A stretch of DNA of 27,569 bases from an uncultured Lachnospiraceae bacterium (GTDB lineage Bacteria; Bacillota; Clostridia; Lachnospirales; Lachnospiraceae), in the NCBI GenBank assembly GCA_910585255.1, contig CAJUEI010000019.1, forward strand, positions 1 to 27,569, in the 5' to 3' direction. This document shows positions 8,135 to 15,595 of this stretch, piece by piece. The notes below the pieces were generated by a model. The model was not told the DNA's origin. It searched no databases and saw nothing but the letters and a program-made list of their open reading frames with translations. Position numbers and translations under genes: made by a program. The first letter of the stretch is position 1. The number at the start of each line of letters is the position of its first letter.

Positions 8135-8601
8135 GAAAATGCCTCCTTCGCTATTTGCTTTCCATATTCGGCAAGTGCAGTATCCTGCTCCTCTGTCCCG
8201 CCGCTTACACCGAGACCTCCAAGTACCCGTCCATTATGTACCAGCGGTTCTCCGCCGCCGAATATGACAATTCTGCCCTGATTTGTATTCTGAATTCCAT
8301 ACAGTGCTCCCCCTGGCTGGCTCAATCCCTTTAACTGTATCGTAGACATCTTAAGTGCCACTGCAGTATATGCCTTTTGAAATGCAATATCATAACTGGC
8401 AAGAAAGGCATCTTCCATACAATGAACCGCCACAGGATTCGCCCCGGAATCAAATACAGCAACCACTGCCTTTACCCCTATCTCTTTTGCTCTCTCCTCC
8501 ACCCGTTCCATTAAAAATTTTGCCTGTTCTAAAGTAATCCTTTTCTCTCCTGTCTGTCCAACCACAGACGCTACAATCTGCTCTATTTGCCGCTTATCCA
8601 T
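8125..8601 (-). CDS. GlcG/HbpS-type protein (PduO C-terminal domain-like) with encapsulation peptide
   Basis: A 158-aa protein. Residues 1-16 (MDKRQIEQIVASVVGQ) form an encapsulation-peptide-like helix. The rest is a GlcG/HbpS (PF03928) domain with VFDSGANPVAVHCMEDA, SYDIAFQKAYTA and GVSGGTEEQDTALAEYG. The same fold forms the C-terminal domain of PduO, which binds heme or corrinoid-related ligands, but here it stands alone without the adenosyltransferase domain, as expected beside a B12-independent dehydratase. Its function in glycyl-radical microcompartments is not established; a redox-sensing, flavin/heme or protective role is possible. GGAG precedes the ATG. Confidence 0.88.
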   Translation of the reverse strand: MDKRQIEQIVASVVGQTGEKRITLEQAKFLMERVEERAKEIGVKAVVAVFDSGANPVAVHCMEDAFLASYDIAFQKAYTAVALKMSTIQLKGLSQPGGALYGIQNTNQGRIVIFGGGEPLVHNGRVLGGLGVSGGTEEQDTALAEYGKQIAKEAFSWQ

Positions 8602-8658
8602 AGAACTCCTAATCCATTATTTATTTTCTCTTACTTTACAAACTGCATCATTCCCTAT

Positions 8659-9459
8659 TTACTTTAAATTTAACTGTTCCATTACCTTCTTTGTAATCTC
8701 TGCAACCAATGCCTCATCTGCCTCTCCATGTCCACCGCAGGAACCGCTGCAGCTATGGCAGCTTGGCTTTCCTGCTTTTTCATTCGGACAAAGATTTGCC
8801 GGATGCTTTCCAGGCAGTCCGAACCGTCTTCGAATCTCATACAGCTGCTCTACCTGTTCCGGTGTAAACTCCTTTGGTCCACCCAACTGTCTTGCCTTAT
8901 AAAGCAATTCTGCGTAAAACTCTACTGATTCCATCTTATGATAAGCACTTAGCAAATCCACACTGAATGTCAATGCCCCATGGCTTTCCAACAGAACGGC
9001 ATCATAATAAGGCAGCCACTCCTCCACTGCATCTGGAATCTCATCCGTAGAAGGTCTGCCATACTTTGCAATCGGAACACATCCCAATGCAATCACTGCT
9101 TCCGGCATAATCGGCTGTGTCAAAGGAATCCCCGCAATCGCAAAAGAAGTTGCAAACGTAGGATGTGCATGTACAACTGCTCCTACATCCGGTCTCTTCT
9201 CATAAACCCTCATATGCATCTTAATCTCAGAAGACGGACGGAAATTTCCATTTGCCTGAATTACATTTCCTTTGCGATCCACTTTGCAGATATACTCTGG
9301 TGTCATAAATCCTTTCGAAACTCCGGTCGGGGTACAGAGAAATTCATTTTCATTTAACTTTACAGAGATATTCCCGTCGTTTGCAGCCACCATATTTCTG
9401 TCATAAATTCTCTTGCCGATTTCACAAATCTGTTTTTTAATTTCATATTCTGAAGCCAT
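8659..9459 (-). CDS. fucA: Class II aldolase, fuculose/rhamnulose-1-phosphate aldolase with C-terminal encapsulation peptide
   Basis: A 266-aa class II aldolase of the AraD/FucA family. The phosphate-binding NDGNISVKL, the catalytic glutamate in SSEIKMHM (E78) and the zinc histidines HAHPT (H97, H99) and SHGAL (H160) are visible. It splits L-fuculose-1-P or rhamnulose-1-P into DHAP and L-lactaldehyde, feeding the propanediol pathway. After the enzyme fold comes a Cys/Gly/Ser-rich linker (C224, C234, C237, C241) and then a C-terminal amphipathic helix (247-264, DEALVAEITKKVMEQLNL), the known C-terminal encapsulation signal of microcompartment aldolases. GGAGG precedes the ATG and a sigma-A-type promoter lies upstream. 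The sugar (fucose or rhamnose) cannot be decided from the motifs. Confidence 0.93.
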   Translation of the reverse strand: MASEYEIKKQICEIGKRIYDRNMVAANDGNISVKLNENEFLCTPTGVSKGFMTPEYICKVDRKGNVIQANGNFRPSSEIKMHMRVYEKRPDVGAVVHAHPTFATSFAIAGIPLTQPIMPEAVIALGCVPIAKYGRPSTDEIPDAVEEWLPYYDAVLLESHGALTFSVDLLSAYHKMESVEFYAELLYKARQLGGPKEFTPEQVEQLYEIRRRFGLPGKHPANLCPNEKAGKPSCHSCSGSCGGHGEADEALVAEITKKVMEQLNLK

Positions 9460-9520
9460 CTCAAACTCCTCCTTTAATAAATAATTGTTGATTTATGTGG
9501 TTTTTATTTGTTTTGATTTT

Positions 9521-9549
9521 ATTTTACCATTTTTTCTACGATTCGTCAA
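9521..9549 (-). promoter_or_regulatory. Sigma-A-type promoter for the fucA-to-deoR operon
   Basis: On the minus strand TTGACG (9549-9544), a 17-base spacer and TAAAAT (9526-9521) lie about 60 bases before the fucA start. Just downstream is ATCAAAACAAATAAAAACC, closely resembling the stretch after the -10 of the dehydratase promoter at 14.62 kb. The shared CAAAACAA-type sequence is a candidate operator for the DeoR-type regulator, since DeoR operators often contain CAAA repeats. Confidence 0.7.
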
Positions 9550-9597
9550 GGCAAATTTGTTTATTTTTGTAAGATTTCTGTGGATTTTGTAGGTACT

Positions 9598-10059
9598 TTA
9601 TGTTTCTTTCTCTTCCCAAGGCATAACCTCCCCCTCTTCCTTTAAATAGTCCAAAATCCTCCAAATTCCTTCTCCTGTCACAGAACTAATATAAAATATC
9701 GTTTCACACCCTGCCTCTCTCAGCCAGCTTTCTGCAAGTACAGGATTGGCATCCGGCTGATCAATCTGTGTCACAATCCCAATTACCTCCCGATTCACCA
9801 TACAAGTAATACAAGGAGGATATAGACTATAAGGCTCCGTTGCACTTATAAGAAGCCCCACGATATCTGCCTCATATGCATACAAAGCAAGTGCCCTGCC
9901 TAAAATCTTATTCTCGGCATACTCTCCTGGCGTATCAATAATCACATCATAGTGATTGATATACTGTGTTTTATCATACGTCACCTTTTCCCCTTTCAAT
10001 ACCTGGGTCAGACTGGTCTTTCCGCACTCACTTCGCCCTATTAAGATAATCTTCTTCAT
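9598..10059 (-). CDS. eutP: EutP/PduV-like small GTPase-fold protein
   Basis: A 153-aa P-loop protein with G1 GRSECGKTS (8-16), G3 DTPGE (42-46), G4 TQID (97-100, in place of NKxD) and G5 SSVTGEG (125-131). This is the EutP/PduV family. PduV has been linked to microcompartment positioning or movement, and EutP has been reported to act as an acetate kinase; the function here is open, but propionate kinase activity would complete the PduL route, since no other acyl kinase is in the window. An AAGGG site precedes the ATG. It lies between the fucA promoter and a long non-coding repeat region. Confidence 0.9.
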   Translation of the reverse strand: MKKIILIGRSECGKTSLTQVLKGEKVTYDKTQYINHYDVIIDTPGEYAENKILGRALALYAYEADIVGLLISATEPYSLYPPCITCMVNREVIGIVTQIDQPDANPVLAESWLREAGCETIFYISSVTGEGIWRILDYLKEEGEVMPWEEKET

Positions 10060-10117
10060 CTCGTTTCCCTTCTTTACTCTTTCGCCCTGATACTCACAAA
10101 ACCCAAAAACTATCCCA

Positions 10118-10229
10118 AAGAGTACGCCAGAGTGAACATGCTGGCACTGCTCCGCTCTCCGAAAAGCAGAAGCTCTAAGACTTCTAGCTTTCCTCCGAAG
10201 TCACAGTGCCGGCATAGTTCACTCTGGCT
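10118..10229. repeat. Palindromic element A (GACTTCGGAGGAA family)
   Basis: Outer arms GCCAGAGTGAAC (10126-10137) and GTTCACTCTGGC pair perfectly and are extended by ATGCTGGCACTG / CAGTGCCGGCAT, giving about 24 base pairs. The minus strand of the loop reads GACTTCGGAGGAAAG, TAGAA, GTCTTA, then TTTCGGAGAGCGGAG. The same ordered blocks occur in elements B and C, so this is one member of a dispersed family with different arms. It has no coding potential of note and no T-run after it. Confidence 0.75.
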
Positions 10230-10230
10230 G

Positions 10231-10408
10231 TATTTTCCCACAATCTACTTCCATTTTCCTACCCGAAATGTTACTTCCATTATTTTTTTATCCAAAATGC
10301 TGTTTCTATCACTCTTCCTATCCAAAATTCTGCTTCTATTATCCTTTTCATCCAAAATTTTACTCCTATAACCCTTCTTAATCCAAAATTTTGCTTCTAT
10401 AACACCAA
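10231..10408. repeat. Degenerate 30-bp tandem repeats
   Basis: Units beginning ATCCAAAATKYTGCTTCTAT start at 10290, 10320, 10350 and 10381, a period of 30-31 bases, with two more decayed units at about 10230 and 10260 (CTTCCATTTTCC, ACCCGAAATGTTACTTCCAT). The units carry no gene and lie between palindromic elements A and B. The period resembles a minisatellite more than a CRISPR, because there are no unique spacers. Confidence 0.7.
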
Positions 10409-10458
10409 AATTTCAAACATTTAATTTCTTAACAAGTGAACGGAAAAAACAAATCTAT

Positions 10459-10724
10459 CGGCAGGATGAAACAGCTAGAATGGGGAAGTGGTATCTTTTT
10501 GCTGCGACTTCGGAGGAACGTTAGAAAGTCTTATGCCTCTGTCAGTCCACTAGGATTTTTTGCCATTGCCAATGGCAAAAAAAGGCACGTGTTTAGCCTC
10601 CTGCAGAGGCGAATTGCGTGCCGGTCCGTCCGGCTGGATGCATCAAAATTCAGAGGCATTAGACTTTCTTACTTTCCGTAGAGCGGAACAGCAAAAAGAT
10701 ACCGCTTCCCCATTCTAGCGTCCT
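10459..10724. repeat. Long palindromic element B (GACTTCGGAGGAA family)
   Basis: Outer arms at 10474-10504 and 10689-10719 are 31 bases long and pair with only one G-T wobble (GCTAGAATGGGGAAG ... / ... CTTCCCCATTCTAGC). A second pair of arms (GTTAGAAAGTCTTATGCCTC against its near-complement before 10670) encloses further hairpins, TTTTTTGCCATTG/CCAATGGCAAAAAA, GGCACG/CGTGCC and GCCTC/GAGGC. The whole 246 bases can fold into one branched structure. A short plus-strand frame across it reads as low-quality peptide and is explained by the palindrome. It separates the PduU-like gene from the EutP-like gene and may be a mobile palindrome (MITE-like) or a structured RNA. Confidence 0.8.
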
Positions 10725-10747
10725 CCCTCCCCCCAATTCCCAGCTTT

Positions 10748-11122
10748 CTAAGTCCGAGTCATCTCACAAACCGCTACCCCCAGTTTCTCCCGGCAATACT
10801 CCAAGATAGCCCGCAAAGCCGCCTCCACCTCAGCCACACTTCCTGTCACAATCAAAGTCCCGCTAAACCGATCCACAAACCCAAGCTCCACCCCAGAAGC
10901 CTTCAAAGCCAAATCCGCCGCAATCACAGCCGTCTCACTGGGACTAATCGTCAAAATCCCAATCGCCCCGCCCCGGCTATAATCCACAGCCGGATTCAGC
11001 CCCAATTTCTTATACAGCACCTTGTCTGGATTTGCTATCACATGAGCCAATGTAATCTGCTTCCCAGGCACCAATTCCTGTACAATCCTCATCCGCTCTG
11101 TCCATTCGATTGATTCTCCCAT
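10748..11122 (-). CDS. pduU: PduU/EutS-like circularly permuted BMC-H shell protein
   Basis: A 124-aa BMC protein of the permuted EutS/PduU type: the N-terminal part carries RIVQELVPGKQITLAHVIANP, which matches the EutS/PduU beta-barrel strand region, followed by a BMC core (GAIGILTISPSETAVIAADLALKA). Such hexamers have a pore capped by a small barrel. A GGAGAG site lies nine bases before the ATG. It follows the activase by about 15 bases and is a member of the dehydratase transcript; the corresponding clostridial loci place the same type of gene directly after the activase. Confidence 0.93.
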   Translation of the reverse strand: MGESIEWTERMRIVQELVPGKQITLAHVIANPDKVLYKKLGLNPAVDYSRGGAIGILTISPSETAVIAADLALKASGVELGFVDRFSGTLIVTGSVAEVEAALRAILEYCREKLGVAVCEMTRT

Positions 11123-11137
11123 AAATCCACTCTCTCC

Positions 11138-11926
11138 TTATCCGCCAATCTGACAAGCAAGCCCTGTCTTTTCCGCCTCCCAAAGCAAAGGCTCTATTTC
11201 CTTCTCTGTAAAAGGCGGATATCCGTCCAAAAGATACGCCCTTCCCAGTCCGTTATATTTATCCTGCCCCAGACGGTGATAAGGCAGTAAATGCAGCTTT
11301 TTTACATTTGGAAGAGATGCCGCAAACTCTGCAATTGCCCGAATCTCCTCTTTCGTATCATTAAAGGTCGGGATCACCGGTACTCGTATAACCAGTTCCT
11401 TTGCTTCCAACGCAAGTTTTTTTGCATTTTCTAAAATTAAAGTATTCGGCTGCCCGGTAAATTCCCGGTGCTTTTCGCTGTTACAGTGTTTGATATCCAG
11501 CAGATATAAATCTAAATAAGGCAATAATTTTTCAATTACCTGATAAGATGCACAAGCGGTCGATTCTATCGCTGTATGAAACCCTGCTTCTTTACATTCC
11601 ATTAAAAGAGCCTTTGTGAATTCAGGCTGATAGAGTACTTCTCCTCCCGAGAGTGTGACTCCTCCGCCGGAACGCTCATAATAGCGGCTGTCCTTTTGAA
11701 TTTCTTCCATTACCTCTTCTACTGTTACATCTCTTCCAATCTGCTTGTTCTTTCCGTCCACTGCCATTGTCTGAATCGAAAATTCCTGCGACTCTGGATT
11801 ACAGCACCAGCGGCACCGCAGGACACAGCCTTTTAAAAATACTAATGTACGGATTCCCGGACCGTCATGAATTGAATAACGCTGGATATCGAAAATCCGT
11901 CCTGTTATCTGTCTGTTTTCTTTCAT
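11138..11926 (-). CDS. Glycyl-radical-enzyme activase (radical SAM), compact form
   Basis: A 262-aa radical SAM enzyme that installs the glycyl radical on the dehydratase next to it. The SAM-cluster motif C-x3-C-x2-C is seen in GCVLRCRWCCNPES, with GGGVTLSGGE for SAM amino-group binding and LLPYHRLGQDKY near the C-terminus. Many activases of dehydratases have a ferredoxin-like insert with eight cysteines right after the first motif. Here only about 30 residues without cysteine separate NPES from the DVTVEEV helix, so the accessory Fe-S clusters are missing and the protein resembles the compact pyruvate formate-lyase activase. The ATG is 12 bases after the dehydratase stop. Confidence 0.94.
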   Translation of the reverse strand: MKENRQITGRIFDIQRYSIHDGPGIRTLVFLKGCVLRCRWCCNPESQEFSIQTMAVDGKNKQIGRDVTVEEVMEEIQKDSRYYERSGGGVTLSGGEVLYQPEFTKALLMECKEAGFHTAIESTACASYQVIEKLLPYLDLYLLDIKHCNSEKHREFTGQPNTLILENAKKLALEAKELVIRVPVIPTFNDTKEEIRAIAEFAASLPNVKKLHLLPYHRLGQDKYNGLGRAYLLDGYPPFTEKEIEPLLWEAEKTGLACQIGG

Positions 11927-11937
11927 CTTCGGCTCCT

Positions 11938-14463
11938 TTACAGACTTCCCTGCTCTGTCCGGCTGATAATATCATCCTGCAGGGAACGGGACAATGTAGT
12001 AAATAGTGCACTGTAACCTGCTACCCGTACTACTAAAGTTTTGTAATTCTCCGGGTGTTTTTGTGCATCTAATAACGTTTCTTTGCTTACTACGTTAAAC
12101 TGCATATGCATCCCCTTTTTATCAAAAAAGGTACGAATCAAAGATACAAAATTTTGCAGCCCCTGCTGTCCTTTTAAGGCGGAAGGATGAAATTTTTGAT
12201 TAAACAGTGTGCCGTTTGAAGCGATCCCATGATCTAGTTTTGCCACCGAATTTGCGGTTGCTGTCGGTCCGTGAGTATCTCTTCCTGCCATTGGACCTAC
12301 TCCGTCTGCAACCGGCGTATATGCCAGTCTTCCGTCTGGTGTCGCACCTGTCTGCTGCCCCAACGGTACATTTGCCGATACCGGATAAAGTCCTGCTTGG
12401 AATATTCCTCCTCTTGGGTTTTTAAATCGCTCCATTGGTCTGGTATAGGTATATGCTACCTCTCTTGCCATCTCGTCCGGCTCGTCCAGATCATTTCCAT
12501 ACTTTGGAACAGAATCAATCAAAGAGAGAATTTCTTCATAACGTGCCTTTTTTTCTGGAGAGATTCCTGTATTTAATGCCATAATAAAAATCTTGGCTAT
12601 CTGTTCTTCTGTAACATTTTTTCCGGTCAGCAGCAGCTCTTTTACTACAGAAGTTGTAACTTCCTGTGCCTGTTCGTTGGAAATTCCCTGTCCGAAATTT
12701 GCCTCCATTGCTTCTTTTAGTTCTGCCATAGTCAGTTTTTTCTCTTCAAATACCAATTTTTTTACTACCATCATCGCATCTGCAACATTGGCTATTCCAA
12801 ATCCCTGCGGTCCGGTAAAATTGTAGACAGCTCCGCCTTCCTGCAGTGCCTTTCCTCTCTTCATACAGTCATCTACCATACAGGACTCATAAGGAAGCGG
12901 ACAGCGTTCCATATGTGCTGCGTCAATCGCATTGTCTGCATTGACTAATAAGCTAATCATATAATCCATCTGTTTTTGATAGGCTTGAAAGAATTCTTCA
13001 AAGGTCTGCATCTGGGTGACATCTCCTGTCGGAATTCCTACCTGTTCTCCTTTCTCTACTCCGTTAGAAAATACCAGTTCCAATACCCGACACATATTGA
13101 AAAATGCCGCATCATGCCAGCCCTCTGTTTTTCCTGCTTTCTGTGGTTCTACACAGCCGATAATATTGTAGTCTCTGGCGTCTTCTAAGCTTAAGCCTCG
13201 GTTCATCAGTGCCGGAATAATCACTTCATCATTGTAGTATGCCGGAAGTCCGATTCCGGTTCGGGTCAATTCTGCTGCTTTTAATAAAAATTCATTTGGT
13301 GATCCATTCCAGACTCGAACAGACAGAGACGGCTGGGGCAGTGCTACATGCATAGATGCTTCAATACATAAAAATGATAAATCATTTGTTACATCCACTC
13401 CTTCTGTATTCTGACCGCCTGCTATTAGATTTTGAAACAGACTGTATCCGGCAAATCCCTCTGCAGATGCTGCATCTCTTACTTTATTTAAATCGTTTAA
13501 TTTTACCCAGATACAGTCAATATATTCCTGTGCCTGTTCTCTGGTTAGTTTTCCTTCTTCTCTATCCTTTTTATAATAAGGATACATATATTGATCAAAT
13601 CGTCCGGGAGAAATAGAATGACCGCTTGACTCCATCTGGAGCAGCATCTGTACAAACCAAAATGCCTGACATGCTTCATAAAAATTAGATGCACCATGCT
13701 CTGGAACATGCCGGCAGTTTACTGCGATCTGAAGCAGCTCTGATTTTCTTACGGAATCGGAGCACTGCTGTGCAAGCTGATCGGCAAGGTCTGCATAGCG
13801 GTTTGCATAGCGGCAGACTGCATCACAACATAATATCACCGCCTGCAAAAATCGGGTTCGTTTTGCATAATCAGCATCTCCTAACTGACATGCCTCCAAT
13901 TCTTTCTGTGCTTTTTCTTTTATTCCACGATAGCCGATTTCTAATACTTCCCAATATTTTACGGTTATATGTCCCACTACATTATAAAAATAATTCCCCG
14001 GAGTAAAGATATTGTGCTCCATTGCCTTTAATGTTTCTGGTGCCATATATGAAGTAGCAAGTTCACTGGTTGTTTTGCCTGCCCAATACTGATATACCTG
14101 GTGAAGCGATTGTTTTGTCTCTTCTGAGATAAAAAAAGGATCGGCTGATCTTGTGGCTACTGTGTCAAATTCTTTTTCTAACCAAGTAAATGAAAACTCA
14201 GGAAAAACCTGACATCCTCTTGGTTTTTTCGTTGCACTTCCAACAATCAGTTCTCCCTCTCGAATAGTAATTGGTATCTGATCTAAAATATGTACAAATG
14301 CCTTTGCCCTTCTAATAATTACTGGTTCTCCTTCCGTCTGGCGGTAAGATTCTGTTAGAAGAATCGCTCTGTCTGCTTCAATTTCTGGAAGTTCTCTGTA
14401 TAAATCTTCCATTAATTTGGTGATTCTTGGACTTTTTTTGACAGATCCACTTTGGTACTTCAT
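11938..14463 (-). CDS. Glycyl radical enzyme, B12-independent propanediol/glycerol dehydratase
   Basis: An 841-aa glycyl radical enzyme with the diol-dehydratase active-site set: H165 (GHITVKYWE), S283 (GHSISPGRFD), C437 and E439 (YNIIGCVEPQKAG), D451 (GWHDAAF) and the glycyl-radical loop RVAGYSALF with G816. The spacing matches H164, S282, C433, E435 and D447 of the Clostridium butyricum glycerol dehydratase. It dehydrates 1,2-propanediol to propionaldehyde by radical chemistry without cobalamin. C437 to G816 spans 379 residues against 330 in the C. butyricum enzyme, owing to an insertion near 591-640 that contains amphipathic helices. GGAGG precedes the ATG and a strong promoter lies upstream. 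Choline lyase is less likely given the aldolase and PduL neighbours. Confidence 0.95.
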   Translation of the reverse strand: MKYQSGSVKKSPRITKLMEDLYRELPEIEADRAILLTESYRQTEGEPVIIRRAKAFVHILDQIPITIREGELIVGSATKKPRGCQVFPEFSFTWLEKEFDTVATRSADPFFISEETKQSLHQVYQYWAGKTTSELATSYMAPETLKAMEHNIFTPGNYFYNVVGHITVKYWEVLEIGYRGIKEKAQKELEACQLGDADYAKRTRFLQAVILCCDAVCRYANRYADLADQLAQQCSDSVRKSELLQIAVNCRHVPEHGASNFYEACQAFWFVQMLLQMESSGHSISPGRFDQYMYPYYKKDREEGKLTREQAQEYIDCIWVKLNDLNKVRDAASAEGFAGYSLFQNLIAGGQNTEGVDVTNDLSFLCIEASMHVALPQPSLSVRVWNGSPNEFLLKAAELTRTGIGLPAYYNDEVIIPALMNRGLSLEDARDYNIIGCVEPQKAGKTEGWHDAAFFNMCRVLELVFSNGVEKGEQVGIPTGDVTQMQTFEEFFQAYQKQMDYMISLLVNADNAIDAAHMERCPLPYESCMVDDCMKRGKALQEGGAVYNFTGPQGFGIANVADAMMVVKKLVFEEKKLTMAELKEAMEANFGQGISNEQAQEVTTSVVKELLLTGKNVTEEQIAKIFIMALNTGISPEKKARYEEILSLIDSVPKYGNDLDEPDEMAREVAYTYTRPMERFKNPRGGIFQAGLYPVSANVPLGQQTGATPDGRLAYTPVADGVGPMAGRDTHGPTATANSVAKLDHGIASNGTLFNQKFHPSALKGQQGLQNFVSLIRTFFDKKGMHMQFNVVSKETLLDAQKHPENYKTLVVRVAGYSALFTTLSRSLQDDIISRTEQGSL

Positions 14464-14620
14464 GTTGTTCCTCCTTTATTTAATTGATTGTTTTTTATTT
14501 TTATTATTTTTTTAAATGCTGACAAGTTTCTTTATTCAATCGATATCGATTTATATTTTTATCGTCTACTCCTGATACCATCTTTTCTATATAAATTTTG
14601 TTTTTTATTGTTTTGAGTTT

Positions 14621-14650
14621 ATTGTACCACATTTTTATTAGATTTGTCAA
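14621..14650 (-). promoter_or_regulatory. Sigma-A-type promoter for the dehydratase operon
   Basis: On the minus strand a consensus TTGACA (14650-14645), an 18-base spacer and TACAAT (14626-14621) precede the dehydratase by about 160 bases. AACTCAAAACAATAAAAAAC follows the -10 box and resembles the sequence at the same place in the fucA promoter, so both may be bound by the DeoR-type regulator. The 160-base untranslated leader has no obvious terminator. Confidence 0.8.
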
Positions 14651-14702
14651 TAAAATCCACATAAAACAAGTATTTTATTCCAGTTATTTGCTAAAAATAA
14701 CA

Positions 14703-14743
14703 AGGTTTTTGTGGTTTAGCTTTGGTTTTATTTTGGTTTTAGG
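14703..14743 (-). promoter_or_regulatory. 11-bp phased direct repeats upstream of the dehydratase promoter
   Basis: The minus strand reads AAAACCAAAAT, AAAACCAAAGC, TAAACCACAAA, AACC, three to four copies of an AAACCA core at 11-base spacing, or one helical turn. The block ends about 50 bases before the -35 box and overlaps the stop codon of the HAD-phosphatase gene. Helically phased copies suggest a protein-binding site such as a sugar-responsive activator or repressor. No known operator consensus was recognised. Confidence 0.4.
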
Positions 14744-15507
14744 CAAAGACTTTTTATGGTTTCTGCTACATTTTCTGTCTCATAGGCACATAATTGTTTT
14801 ATTTCTGCTTTTGCCCCTTTCATTGCATAGGCAAATTCTGCCATAGAAAGCAGTTCTCTGTCATTTTCATTATCTCCAAATACCAGCAGTTCTTCCTTTG
14901 AAATCTGAAACAGTTCCAGCAGTTTTTCTGCCGCTGTTGCTTTATTGACACCGCAGGAAGTGAATTCTATCCAATTTTTTGAACAATATGGTATGTGAAA
15001 TTGTTTTCTCCAATAAGGAAGATAATTTTCTAGTTGTTTTTTTACATCTGTCTTATGATAGCAAGCTATTTTTAGATAATCCTCCTGTACCCGATCCATA
15101 CACGTTACAACTTGAACAGATTTTCCTCCCCACTCTGCCAGAAGTCTTTCAAATTCTTTTTCTTTTGGAAGAATATAAGTCTTTTCCTTTCCATAGAGTA
15201 CTACTTCTGCTTCTGTATATTGATAAATGTCTTTCATAAATGAAAATCCGATTCTATGATCAATGGGAAAACAGCAAAGGGGATTCTCTTTATAAAAAAC
15301 AGCCGCTCCATCATTTGCTATAAAAATAATATCCTGTTTTACTTTCTGAAAGATAGAAAGCAAATCCGAATAACACCGTCCGCTTGCGGCTGCAAATAAA
15401 ATCCCCCGCTTTGTTAATTCATGGATTACTGTAAGGATTGCTGTATTTAGTGTGACTTCTCCTGGTTTCAGCAGCGTTCCATCCACATCACTTATGATCA
15501 GTTTCAT
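14728..15507 (-). CDS. Cof-type HAD-superfamily (IIB) phosphatase
   Basis: A 259-aa HAD phosphatase. Motif I is DVDGT (7-11), motif II ASGR (41-44), the motif III lysine lies in GVNKATA (K189) and motif IV is GDNENDRELL (211-220). The C2B cap lies between motifs II and III, the arrangement of Cof/YbiV sugar-phosphate phosphatases. The substrate cannot be predicted from sequence. A GGAG site is found ten bases before the ATG. It follows the CYTH gene by about 90 bases, and its 3' end abuts the upstream region of the dehydratase promoter. There is no sign that it belongs to the microcompartment pathway. Confidence 0.93.
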   Translation of the reverse strand: MKLIISDVDGTLLKPGEVTLNTAILTVIHELTKRGILFAAASGRCYSDLLSIFQKVKQDIIFIANDGAAVFYKENPLCCFPIDHRIGFSFMKDIYQYTEAEVVLYGKEKTYILPKEKEFERLLAEWGGKSVQVVTCMDRVQEDYLKIACYHKTDVKKQLENYLPYWRKQFHIPYCSKNWIEFTSCGVNKATAAEKLLELFQISKEELLVFGDNENDRELLSMAEFAYAMKGAKAEIKQLCAYETENVAETIKSLCLKPK

Positions 15508-15595
15508 TTTTTCTGATGCTCCTTATTCTTTCTGTTATTTCTTTCTGTTATTTCTATCATTTTTCGATTATATTATTCTAATTCCGTTATTTGCT

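Noticed and set aside
10126..10224. Rho-independent terminator between the PduU-like and EutP-like genes
   Set aside because: The stem is strong but no T-run follows it on the minus strand, so it was kept as a repeat element and not called as a terminator.
10436..10681. Plus-strand frame of about 80 codons in the palindromic element
   Set aside because: It lies fully within the inverted-repeat element B, has no ribosome binding site and opposes the operon; the structure explains the sequence.
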